Made by a program: the position numbers and the translations under genes
Shown: one piece after another, positions 37,101 through 43,700 of the stretch
Numbering within the stretch: position 1 is the first letter of the stretch
Layout of the letters: each line of letters starts with the position of its first letter
Source: Nostoc sp. PCC 7107
GTDB taxonomy: Bacteria > Cyanobacteriota > Cyanobacteriia > Cyanobacteriales > Nostocaceae
NCBI RefSeq assembly: GCF_000316625.1
Contig: NC_019676.1
Location: 2,133,501-2,197,500, forward strand
Direction: 5' to 3'
DNA: 64,000 nt
Notes under the pieces: model-generated
The model's database searches: none
Told to the model about the DNA's origin: nothing
What the model saw: only the letters and a program-made list of their open reading frames with translations

Positions 37101-37353
37101 CAGTATAAGTAATGACATCATTCAGATATCATCTGCTGGTTTTGGTGGCGGTTTATTAGCAGGTGCGCTGTCAATTAGTCAGTTTACTTTAGGAACATCT
37201 GCAACTACCGGTGATCAGCGATTTATCTATAACAATACTACCGGTGCGCTGTATTTTGACCAAGATGGCAATACTGGTGCATTTAGACAGGTGCAACTAG
37301 CACAAATATCTGGTACGCCTGCACTGGATTTCAGTAACTTTGTGATTGTTTAA
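34120..37353 (+). CDS. RTX-like secreted protein with about forty 20-residue repeats
   Basis: A 1077-residue acidic protein, probably secreted by a type I system and calcium-binding. Residues 1-40 have two ordinary G-x-N-G-N-D nonapeptides. From about 40 to 960 it is made of strict 20-residue units G-N-N-T-L-N-G-G-x-G-D-D-x-L-x-x-x-x-S-x in which two types alternate, one ending D-V-D-x-S-T and one ending S-A-V-A-S-E/S, giving a 40-residue (120-bp) super-period. A non-repetitive insert lies around residues 625-710. The last ~100 residues (A-D-T-F-V-F-N, F-G-G-G-L, R-F-I-Y-N-N-T-T-G-A-L-Y-F-D) match the C-terminus of the protease at 43701-46277 and likely hold the export signal. No enzymatic domain is seen. 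A 600-bp block is duplicated within the gene. Confidence 0.88.
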   Translation: MAINGTNGNDNLIGTNGDEIIRGFAGNDTLTGNGGDDILDGGTGDDTLSVYSSSGNSILNGGNGDDILDADESTGNNVLNGGAGDDYLSAVASSGINTLIGANGEDILNVDQSTGNNVLNGGNDDDDLSAIASEGNNTLSGGAGDDRIIVDYSDGSNLLEGGAGNDELYAIGAAGNNIFNAGNGEDTLNADNSIGNNRLNGDGGADYITAIASSGNNILYGGVGDDTLDVSDSTGDNQLNGNNGNDTLTAYRSSGDNTLNGGADDDSLDVDESTGNNILDGGAGDDLLSAVGSEGNNTLNGGNGEDILNVDQSIGNNTLNGGANDDDLFAVASEGDNTLNGEGGNDRLIADQSRGNNTLDGGNGNDELYAIGASGNNTLNGGNNQDTLNADNSTGNNTLNGDGGADYITAIAASGDNILNGGTGDDSLDVSDSTGDNQLNGNNGNDILTAYRSSGDNTLNGGAGDDSLDVDESTGNNILDGGAGDDLLSALGSEGNNTLNGGNGEDILNVDQSIGNNTLNGGANDDDLFAVASEGDNTLNGEDGNDILNVDQSSGNNTLNGGAGDDALYAIGTSGNNTLDGGEGDDTLSIDNSTGNNILNGGAGDDELYALGASGSNTLNGGDGDDAIYLSTALQELTPLAVQTVDGGVGEDTLSVDYSNATAGITSTYNAFTNSGRITAGTNRVNYSNIESLTLIGTAYNDNIVGTNGNDTLSGGSGGDDVINGGAGDDYIFAIGTSGNHNLNGGEGDDTLDVSDSTGDNLLNGYNGNDSLTAYRSSGDNILIGNAGDDTLDADDSSGNNTLNGGSGDDYLSAIGSSGNNILNGGAGSNILNVDDSTGNNTLNGDNADDYLYAVASEGNNTLNAAGGNDILIVAQSTGNNLLSGGVGNDELSAIGSFGINTLYGGNGSDILTVDYSSGNNLLSGDSGSDTLSAVGATGNNTLDGGLGNDTLIGGNGNDFLIGGRNNDLITGSGGADTFVFNSFNEGTDTITDFSISNDIIQISSAGFGGGLLAGALSISQFTLGTSATTGDQRFIYNNTTGALYFDQDGNTGAFRQVQLAQISGTPALDFSNFVIV
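34807..36006. repeat. 600-bp tandem duplication inside the RTX-like gene
   Basis: The block starting at 34807 (D-V-S-D-S-T-G-D-N-Q-L-N-G-N) recurs from 35407, exactly 600 bp or ten 20-residue units later. Long stretches, for example 35005-35130 and 35605-35730, are almost base-identical. A more diverged third start of the same block is seen at about 36376. Similarity fades toward the end of the second block. Confidence 0.75.
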
Positions 37354-37399
37354 TAATTGTTGCAAAACTAATTATTCGATTTAAATAGTACAGAAAATC

Positions 37400-37430
37400 A
37401 AGGTTACGCCATCAGCGTAACCTTTTTTCT
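37400..37430 (+). terminator. Rho-independent terminator after the RTX-like gene
   Basis: AAGGTTACGC (37400-37409) pairs with GCGTAACCTT (37415-37424) around a 5-nt loop, followed by a T run to 37428. It just touches the stop of the convergent FHA gene and may terminate that gene weakly too. Confidence 0.9.
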
Positions 37431-38214
37431 ATTTATTAATGATTTGTGGAAGCGATCGCCAATCATAACCAAATATTTTACCTGTTGTAAAAAGCAAATA
37501 TCCTATAAAAAATAAAGCTGAAGTTACTAGTAAAAGTAAGAGATTAACTGAAGCGAAAAGCCGCCCCGTAAATATCATGATGGCGATGCCTAATGCAATC
37601 AAAATCCAGCCTAGATTGGGGTTAATTCTTTGTTGACACAAAACAAAAATTCCGACAAAACATAAAATTACGCTCGGAAGACCGAAAAATATACCAATTC
37701 TAATATTTGCGGTGGAAATCACGATGCTGGCAACTATTAAAGTCAAACCTAATAGCTTAGTTGTTTTATCTACCACAATTGGTTTATTTTGTTTAACTAG
37801 TTGGGGTGAAATTTGAGTGATTTGAGCAGATGTCAGTAAATTTTGGGGATGTGTTGGGGAATTTTGGAAAATAAAAGTGACAGAATGTCCTTGCCCAAGG
37901 TCGATGCGATCGCCTATTTTTAAAGTATGTGTAATTCCCTGCTCTAGCTTGATATCGTTGAGAAAAGTGCCGTTAGCACTACCTAAGTCTTCAATCAAGT
38001 AATTGCTACCATCCACGATAATTTGAGCGTGAATGCGAGAAACTACCTCCGCATTTGGCAAACTAGAAACATCAATATCCGGCGGATTTTGATCATTTGG
38101 CTTGCCAACTCGAATCACTGTCAAGTTTGGCGGTAATTCAACAGCAGTGTTTGTCTGGACATGGAATAACTCTAAACTTAGCACTGTAGTAGTAATTTGA
38201 TTGATATTTTGCAT
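37429..38214 (-). CDS. FHA-domain membrane protein
   Basis: A 261-residue protein with an N-terminal forkhead-associated domain (about 30-115), which binds phosphothreonine peptides. The key residues are present: R-V-G-K (35-38), S-R-I-H-A (59-63) and N-G-T (81-83). A linker is followed by three or four transmembrane helices (about 150-250). Such proteins recruit phosphorylated partners to the membrane; a Ser/Thr kinase gene lies about 10 kb away at 47613, but no link is proven. It is 37 bp behind the NurA gene on the same strand. Confidence 0.9.
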   Translation of the reverse strand: MQNINQITTTVLSLELFHVQTNTAVELPPNLTVIRVGKPNDQNPPDIDVSSLPNAEVVSRIHAQIIVDGSNYLIEDLGSANGTFLNDIKLEQGITHTLKIGDRIDLGQGHSVTFIFQNSPTHPQNLLTSAQITQISPQLVKQNKPIVVDKTTKLLGLTLIVASIVISTANIRIGIFFGLPSVILCFVGIFVLCQQRINPNLGWILIALGIAIMIFTGRLFASVNLLLLLVTSALFFIGYLLFTTGKIFGYDWRSLPQIINK

Positions 38215-38251
38215 AGCTTACCGTTGTATCGCTATTTCTATGTTAGATAGT

Positions 38252-39427
38252 TTAAGCAATACTTCCCCGTTTGCGGGCTTCTTTATAAGAAGTACCAACA
38301 TTTTTCAAGCCAGCTTTAATCATTTGTTTTTCTAAAAGGGCGAAGAACCGCGCTTTATCGCCACCTCTGACCACCGCTTGATTATGGGCTTCCGCGATCG
38401 CTACTGGGTAGCCATATCCTTTCTGTACTTGCGCCAACATTAAACCCAAGGCTTGATCCAACATTGCTGTATTTTCGACAACCCAAGCTGGTAATTCAAT
38501 TCGGGCAATTTCCGTACCTACATGAACATAGCAAAAATAAATGCTTTGTCCTTCATAAAATTCTAAAATTCGGGCATTACTCCGCCATAAAGGGCCGCGT
38601 TGTCCTGGTTGAAGTTGAGTAGACCACAAAGATGTATCTCGTAAAGGTTCAAAAACTTTGCAAGGAACCTTTTCTAACTGGTTGGGACAATAACTCACAC
38701 AGTCAGGGACTGGATGGGGACAAGCCATCAACCGCAAAAAGTTAATCCCTTCAACATTCCGCGAAGCACTCAGATAACCCATTAAGGGAATTCCCGCTTC
38801 CCGTAGTTGCTGCCAAGCTTGCAAAATCGGCGGTAAAATGCGATCGCGGGCATCTAGTGGTAACTGTTCCAAAAACCAATAAACTAAGGAACCATCTACC
38901 ATTGCTAAGGTTGGCGCATCACTTTTAGCCGCACAGGCTAATTCAGCCAATACCGTTGCTTCACTCGTTGTCCGACAAAACCCCATCCATTCTTCTGTTC
39001 TAATTCCCCACTGACGTGACGCATATAAATCTTCGGGGCGGTAAAATACCTCTGGTAAACTATCAAGCAGTGGATGGCGATTTTGACCGTAGTGTAAAAC
39101 AACTCTGCCGATATTTAAGAGATAGCAATAAGCAATTTCGTGGTGACTGGGTGCAATTTGTGAACCGTCTGTAGCGATGACAGTATGTACTTTAGGCGGA
39201 ACAGGAATATCAATACGGGTTTCTAATGGCTCAATTGGGGTAGCATTAGCAAAAAGAATGCGATCGCGCCATTTCTCCTGACGTTCAATTAAATCTTGCT
39301 GACACTTATAAGCATTTATTAAATGTTGTTGGGCTAATTCTAAGCGCTGGCGACCAGCAACAGCTTCTAGTGATAGATGCTGACTTAAACCTTGCATTTG
39401 TCGCGCTAATTTTGTCAGGTCAAGCAT
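38252..39427 (-). CDS. nurA: NurA-domain nuclease
   Basis: A 391-residue protein with a NurA fold (RNase H-like 5'-3' exonuclease linked to DNA double-strand break processing). The first metal-binding motif is T-D-G-S-Q at 86-90, and a second V-D-G-S occurs near residue 176 (A-M-V-D-G-S-L-V-Y-W). The N-terminal 60 residues are helical. In archaea NurA pairs with HerA; no HerA helicase is adjacent here, as is common for cyanobacterial homologues. It lies between an HAD phosphatase and an FHA gene on the same strand. Confidence 0.82.
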   Translation of the reverse strand: MLDLTKLARQMQGLSQHLSLEAVAGRQRLELAQQHLINAYKCQQDLIERQEKWRDRILFANATPIEPLETRIDIPVPPKVHTVIATDGSQIAPSHHEIAYCYLLNIGRVVLHYGQNRHPLLDSLPEVFYRPEDLYASRQWGIRTEEWMGFCRTTSEATVLAELACAAKSDAPTLAMVDGSLVYWFLEQLPLDARDRILPPILQAWQQLREAGIPLMGYLSASRNVEGINFLRLMACPHPVPDCVSYCPNQLEKVPCKVFEPLRDTSLWSTQLQPGQRGPLWRSNARILEFYEGQSIYFCYVHVGTEIARIELPAWVVENTAMLDQALGLMLAQVQKGYGYPVAIAEAHNQAVVRGGDKARFFALLEKQMIKAGLKNVGTSYKEARKRGSIA

Positions 39428-39466
39428 AGATTTTTAGAGGTGATTCACCCTACTAAAGGCAGTATA

Positions 39467-39492
39467 TAGAGACGCAAAATTTTACGTCTCTA
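39467..39492. repeat. Dispersed palindrome TAGAGACG...CGTCTCTA
   Basis: TAGAGACG (39467-39474) and CGTCTCTA (39485-39492) with an inner AAAATTTT make a long near-perfect hairpin in the gap between the HAD and nurA genes. The same words occur in the atpE-atpF' spacer (52170-52199), which marks a dispersed palindromic repeat family. Confidence 0.75.
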
Positions 39493-39500
39493 CAACTTGT

Positions 39501-40298
39501 TTACAACCAATCTGCGAAAGCCTTGGCAAACTGCGACAGCGATAGTAACTCAATCCGCTGATCATCTTGCGCCGCTTTCCTTTCTGGTTGGGTATTATAG
39601 CCCCAATCTGCTAAGAAAAGTTTGACATCTTCCAGATCAGCTTGCTGTTGAACTAATTGCAAAGTTTTGATTCTGTCTTCCACAAACCATAAACTAACTG
39701 GTTGTTGATTAGCTGTTTGAATTAACTCTCGCAGAATTTCATATTTGGGACGTTTCACCTCTTTGCCAAAAATAGCGGTTGCAGGCAAATTTACCCCTTC
39801 TTGTTGTAATAATTGCTGCACAAACCGCCCTTCTTTAGTAGTGACGATGAACAACTGCACATCACTAGCCACAGTCAATTTAATTTTTTCGATCACACCC
39901 GGATAAAATCTATGCAGATTCAGCCAGCCTTGTAAATCTGTCGCAATCCATTCATCCCGTATGTGATCTAGTTTTGCACCGATTTCTCTAGCCAGCAAAT
40001 TATTTTTTAACAAAATTTGTGGCGTAATTGTTGTCCATTCCTGAAGAATTTGCTCATCAGACATTCCCTCTAACAAAGCTTTGATTAAAACAGGCATTTC
40101 CCAACCTGTTTCAATCACTGGTCTAAGGCGGTAAAATCTCAAAGCCAAGTCATCTGGTGGTGTATCGTTAGCTGGCGACCAAAGTTTACAGTAGGTACGC
40201 CATGCTACCTCAAAATATTCAATTAGTCCGTCGCAAATTACTCCGTCAAAGTCTAAGGCTAAAATTGTAGGACTATTGGCAGTCATAGTGTTGAGCAT
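39501..40298 (-). CDS. HAD-superfamily hydrolase
   Basis: A 265-residue cytoplasmic phosphatase-type protein. HAD motif I is A-L-D-F-D-G-V-I-C-D-G (Asp16 nucleophile, Asp18), motif II is I-V-T-T-K (about 175), and the conserved Lys with motif III/IV residues lies around F-V-E-D-R near 220. A helical cap domain sits between motifs I and II. Members of this cyanobacterial group have no known substrate. Start may be 40298 or the ATG four codons downstream; neither has a good ribosome site. First of the HAD-nurA-FHA set. Confidence 0.87.
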   Translation of the reverse strand: MLNTMTANSPTILALDFDGVICDGLIEYFEVAWRTYCKLWSPANDTPPDDLALRFYRLRPVIETGWEMPVLIKALLEGMSDEQILQEWTTITPQILLKNNLLAREIGAKLDHIRDEWIATDLQGWLNLHRFYPGVIEKIKLTVASDVQLFIVTTKEGRFVQQLLQQEGVNLPATAIFGKEVKRPKYEILRELIQTANQQPVSLWFVEDRIKTLQLVQQQADLEDVKLFLADWGYNTQPERKAAQDDQRIELLSLSQFAKAFADWL

Positions 40299-40632
40299 GA
40301 AAACTGATTTTGAAAGCTTACCTGAAAAATCAAAATATAGTAGTGATCTTTGTTAGTTTTTTGTCATTTATAATTTATGCAAAACAGATTCAGCTACGGT
40401 AAATTATTTTTCTTTTACCTTAATTCAGTGAAAATTGCTAAAATCCGCCAGTTTTAATTACGTTGATCCTGCCTGAATCAATATCTCTACAAAAAGAAAT
40501 TAAAAAAATATTATTTACTTCTTTTCTTTGTGCCTGTGCGCCTGTACGTGAGGTAAATTAATACCCGGATTTAGTCCAAAAAATGCGAGTCAATACTCAA
40601 CAAAACGCATATATAAAATTGGCGGCAAAATT
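40299..40632. other. Intergenic, 334 bp
   Basis: AT-rich space between divergent genes with no repeat or gene. A degenerate cgcctgtacgtgag patch near 40540 is the only GC-richer part. Confidence 0.4.
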
Positions 40633-41181
40633 ATGATTACTCAATCCGAGACAACGACCTCACCTAAACTAATCATGGGCAATCAGGCTCCTGTTTTGGA
40701 AGTCAAAACCTTAGATGGAAACATTTGGAAATTATCTGACCAAAATCCTGAAAACTACACCATGATTGTGTTTTATCGAGGGTTACACTGCCCTATTTGC
40801 GAACAATATATTACTGATTTAGAGCAAAAACTGGATGCTTTCAAACAATTGGGTGTAGGAGCGATCGCCCTCAGCGGCGATTCCTTAGAAAAAGCGCAAC
40901 AATTTCAAGCCAAAGCCAATATCCAACATCTCACAATTGGGTACAGCTTGACTCCCGATGAAATGCGCCGTTGGGGACTATATCTCACCAAAGGACATTT
41001 TGAAAGTGAACCCGCTTTATTTAGCGAACCGGCTGTGTTTCTCATCAAGCCCGATGGTCGCTTATACTTTGCAAACATCGGTACTCATCCCTTCTCTCGT
41101 GTAGATTTTGGTTTCCTACTACAAGGACTAGAGTACATCATTCCCAGAAACTACCCTTTCCGTGGAACCGAGTGGGAGTAA
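40633..41181 (+). CDS. Peroxiredoxin-like thioredoxin-fold protein
   Basis: A 182-residue AhpC/TSA-type protein. The active-site segment is F-Y-R-G-L-H-C-P-I-C near residues 48-57, giving a C-P-x-C motif; the second Cys is in the resolving or thioredoxin-like position, unlike classical P-x-x-x-T-x-x-C peroxiredoxins. G-V-G-A-I-A-L-S-G-D-S follows at about 80. It likely reduces peroxides or acts as a thiol oxidoreductase in the cytoplasm. Followed by a terminator at 41256. Confidence 0.88.
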   Translation: MITQSETTTSPKLIMGNQAPVLEVKTLDGNIWKLSDQNPENYTMIVFYRGLHCPICEQYITDLEQKLDAFKQLGVGAIALSGDSLEKAQQFQAKANIQHLTIGYSLTPDEMRRWGLYLTKGHFESEPALFSEPAVFLIKPDGRLYFANIGTHPFSRVDFGFLLQGLEYIIPRNYPFRGTEWE

Positions 41182-41255
41182 TTTTTCGACTCGATTACCG
41201 TTAATTTTGTTGGTGATGTGGAGTGAGGGTAGACAGTTGTTCTATCCCTTACTCT

Positions 41256-41276
41256 ACCGAGTCACTCGGTGTTTTT
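41256..41276 (+). terminator. Rho-independent terminator
   Basis: ACCGAG-TCA-CTCGGT (41256-41270) followed by GTTTTT. It ends the peroxiredoxin-like transcript. Confidence 0.8.
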
Positions 41277-41417
41277 GAGTATTTTAATTGAATCCTCATA
41301 AATCAGGATTAGAACTTCATTGATGAGTGTTCACCGCAAGACTTTCGTACATCACTAACTAACCGCTAGGATGCCTGGCATCAATAAGTTTCATAACTTA
41401 AAATTTTAAATCGTTAA

Positions 41418-42593
41418 ATGCCTAGTCTCAAACTTTCAGTGACTGGAGTCGAAATTGTTAAACAAGCGCGTAAAGAAAAAGCTTGGACGATTGACGACCC
41501 ACGTTGGTTAGAAGCAGTAAGTCAAATTCTCAAACCTGAATGTAGTTGGGAAAATGCAGAAGTATTTGTAGCAGGGGTATCTTTACCAACATGGAAGCGT
41601 TTTCTTAGGGGCGATGGAATTGATGCTTCAGTGTTTAAGGCATTCTGTCAAGTTTTGGGTTTAAATTGGCAAGAATTAATCGATCGCCCTTTCAAATCAC
41701 CTTCATCTAGCACCACTCAAATACCTGACATTCCCTTGTTTTTTGGACGAGATTACGAATTGGCGACATTAATCAAGTCCGTTGAGGACGGAACACGTCT
41801 GTTGGTGATTACTGGAATTGGTGGTATTGGTAAAACCGCTATAGCCACAAAACTAGCAGCAGCTTTGCAGCCACAGTTTAAGCAAACTCTCTGGTTTTCG
41901 GTTCATCTCACATCACTATCAACCCATACACCTAAAGCGTTAGAATCCCAAACATTGATGGTTTTTGATGGTTGGGATGAGATTCTCCGTGCTGGACAGT
42001 ATCCTTTAGGAGCCGAATTTCTCCGCACGGTAGTGCAAACTACTCATAATAGTTGTGTAATTTTGACTAGTCGAGAGCAACCCGAAGGATTAAATATTTT
42101 AAGTGCAGCTGGTGCAGTTATTTTCCCTCTCGGCGGACTCATGGAAGGTGCAATTGAGCTTTTGCAACATCATAGACTTACTTTTAATGCTCAACAGTGG
42201 GTTGCACTAGTAAATCAATATGGTGGTAATCCTTTATTTTTGAATATGGCGGCTAATTTCATTCACGAATTATTTGCCGGGGATGTAGGAGAATTTTTAG
42301 CCTGTGGAACCATAGTCGCTGGAGAATTTGAGCCACTCGTGAGCGAATGGTTAAAGTATATTTCTCCTGTTGAAAAAATCCTGATTAAGTTTTTGACTAC
42401 AAGCATCCAAGGATTCACCCGTGAAGAAATACTATTAAACCTAGCCAGTGATGCGACCAATGGAGATATTTTAAAGGCACTCTTATCATTAAAACGCAGA
42501 GGATTGGTAGAAACTATCAAAGATGGGGAGAAGGAGCGATTTTTTTTACAACTCGTGATTTTCAAATGCGTGCGACGTTTGTTTAATGAGTGA
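41418..42593 (+). CDS. HTH-STAND NTPase (NB-ARC type), lacking a C-terminal repeat domain
   Basis: A 391-residue signal-transduction ATPase. Residues ~20-90 form a helix-turn-helix-like module (S-L-P-T-W-K-R-F-L-R-G near 55-65) seen on many cyanobacterial STAND proteins. The NTPase has the P-loop G-I-G-G-I-G-K-T (133-140), Walker B L-M-V-F-D-G-W-D-E (180-188), sensor T-S-R-E (217-220) and G-N-P-L-F-L near 275, then a winged-helix part. STAND proteins normally go on into WD40 or TPR sensor repeats; this one ends after the winged helix, 7 bp from the convergent neighbour, so it may be 3'-truncated or need a separate sensor. A defence or regulatory role is inference. Confidence 0.85.
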   Translation: MPSLKLSVTGVEIVKQARKEKAWTIDDPRWLEAVSQILKPECSWENAEVFVAGVSLPTWKRFLRGDGIDASVFKAFCQVLGLNWQELIDRPFKSPSSSTTQIPDIPLFFGRDYELATLIKSVEDGTRLLVITGIGGIGKTAIATKLAAALQPQFKQTLWFSVHLTSLSTHTPKALESQTLMVFDGWDEILRAGQYPLGAEFLRTVVQTTHNSCVILTSREQPEGLNILSAAGAVIFPLGGLMEGAIELLQHHRLTFNAQQWVALVNQYGGNPLFLNMAANFIHELFAGDVGEFLACGTIVAGEFEPLVSEWLKYISPVEKILIKFLTTSIQGFTREEILLNLASDATNGDILKALLSLKRRGLVETIKDGEKERFFLQLVIFKCVRRLFNE

Positions 42594-42600
42594 AGCTGAC

Positions 42601-43482
42601 TCAACCACCGCCACCACCGCCACAGCCACCACCTCCACAGCCACCACCTCCACAGCCACCACCTCCACAGCCACCACCTCCACAGCCACCACCGTCACCA
42701 CCGCCACCACCGCCACCTTTAGAACGATTATTAGAGCTACTGAACAAGAAGATAACAAGGAAAAATAACCAGAAAAGCCACCAAAATCCACTAGAATTAG
42801 GCTGAAACTGTGAATTTTGCCATTGAGGAGTCGTTACATTAGTACCTGTGCGATCAAATGTCACCTGAACTTCCAACTCATTTTTTGGTTTAATTGCTTC
42901 TTTAGCAACAAACTCAATGATTTTTGTATTCACTTGACGGATATCTGCGGATACTCCATAGCTCTGAAAATCTTTGATACTAGCAGCGAATTGTTCAGGA
43001 AGCTCTACGGTTACTTTTGCTTGGTTGATAGAGGCTTGACGATCAGCAAAGATAGCTTTCCAGTATACTTTTGCATTATTGTCATTTACGTGTAATCCGC
43101 CAATAACACGGTATTTCAAAACAAAAGTATGACTTTCAGGCGGGTTGAGTTGATGTTCCCAACGAATCCAAAGTTGATTGTTTTCAACTCCTGTTGCGGT
43201 AGGTAATAATTTACCATTTTCTGATACGGAAACTTCGGTAATTTTGTCTAATTTATCAATAGGAATATAGCGGTAACGTTGATTTTTATAATCTCCCGTA
43301 AATGTATATTTTTGCATTTCAGTAATTAACATATCGCCGTTAGTTTGGACGGCAATATTAACATTCATAAATTCCCAATAGAATGGCGGTGATTGTGCTG
43401 TGGCATGATTAATCGAAAGTCCTAGAATCAGAAATAGACCAAGACAAAATAGACACAATCTTTGGATGTGTTTAGTCCACAT
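42601..43482 (-). CDS. DUF2207-like membrane protein with Gly/Cys-rich tail
   Basis: A 293-residue protein with a signal peptide (cut after T-A-Q near residue 30), an extracytoplasmic DUF2207-type beta domain (about 35-215; W-E-F-M-N-V-N-I, Y-R-Y-I-P, W-K-A-I-F-A-D), one transmembrane helix (about 235-250, W-W-L-F-W-L-F-F-L-V-I-F-L-F), and a tail of (G-G-G-G-C)n with five Cys. Similar Gly-rich tails end many TPM/DUF2207 proteins. The tail is encoded by a 15-bp tandem repeat. The start is the ATG at 43482; the longer frame begins with TTG and lacks a better ribosome site. Function unknown. Confidence 0.8.
   Translation of the reverse strand: MWTKHIQRLCLFCLGLFLILGLSINHATAQSPPFYWEFMNVNIAVQTNGDMLITEMQKYTFTGDYKNQRYRYIPIDKLDKITEVSVSENGKLLPTATGVENNQLWIRWEHQLNPPESHTFVLKYRVIGGLHVNDNNAKVYWKAIFADRQASINQAKVTVELPEQFAASIKDFQSYGVSADIRQVNTKIIEFVAKEAIKPKNELEVQVTFDRTGTNVTTPQWQNSQFQPNSSGFWWLFWLFFLVIFLFSSSNNRSKGGGGGGGDGGGCGGGGCGGGGCGGGGCGGGGCGGGGGG
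42604..42716. repeat. 15-bp tandem repeat (cagccaccacctcca)n encoding the Gly/Cys tail
   Basis: The unit cagccaccacctcca is repeated about four to five times between 42630 and 42696 and is bordered by (cac)n-type sequence on both sides. It encodes the G-G-G-G-C tail on the minus strand and is a likely site of length variation. Confidence 0.85.
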
Positions 43483-43535
43483 ATTCAGAAATCCCAACAA
43501 TAAATTATTCCAAATAGCTTGTTAGTATGGTCAAT

Positions 43536-43687
43536 CTATAGGAATCCGATTTGATTTGGAGAAAAAATCTAAGTACGACCGTACGCCCCTACCGTTGGGG
43601 AACATGAAGTACGATCGCCTATCACCCTCGTTCAAAAATCAAATATGATTCCTATATTTGTTCAAAAATCAAGTAGGAATCCTATAG
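43536..43687. mobile_element. MITE-like element with TATAGGAATC ends
   Basis: Left end CTATAGGAATCCgatTTGATTT (43536-43557). Two right-end copies in inverse orientation, 43630-43656 and 43660-43686, each run from gttcaaaaatcaa to ttcctata, offset by 30 bp. The interior has a small palindrome near gtacgaccgtac. No coding capacity. It lies between the DUF2207 and RTX-protease genes. Confidence 0.6.
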
Positions 43688-43700
43688 TGATGAAAAAGCC

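Noticed and set aside
34120..37353. Ice-binding or haemolysin toxin function for the repeat protein
   Set aside because: No acylation site, pore-forming region or regular ice-binding T-x-T face can be seen; only a calcium-binding repeat scaffold is supported.
42586..42805. Thr/Ala- and Pro-rich frames on the plus strand
   Set aside because: They are translations of the 15-bp satellite that encodes the Gly/Cys tail on the other strand.
41418..43482. STAND NTPase plus DUF2207 protein as a defence operon
   Set aside because: The genes are convergent, not an operon, and no effector (nuclease, protease, pore) is visible.
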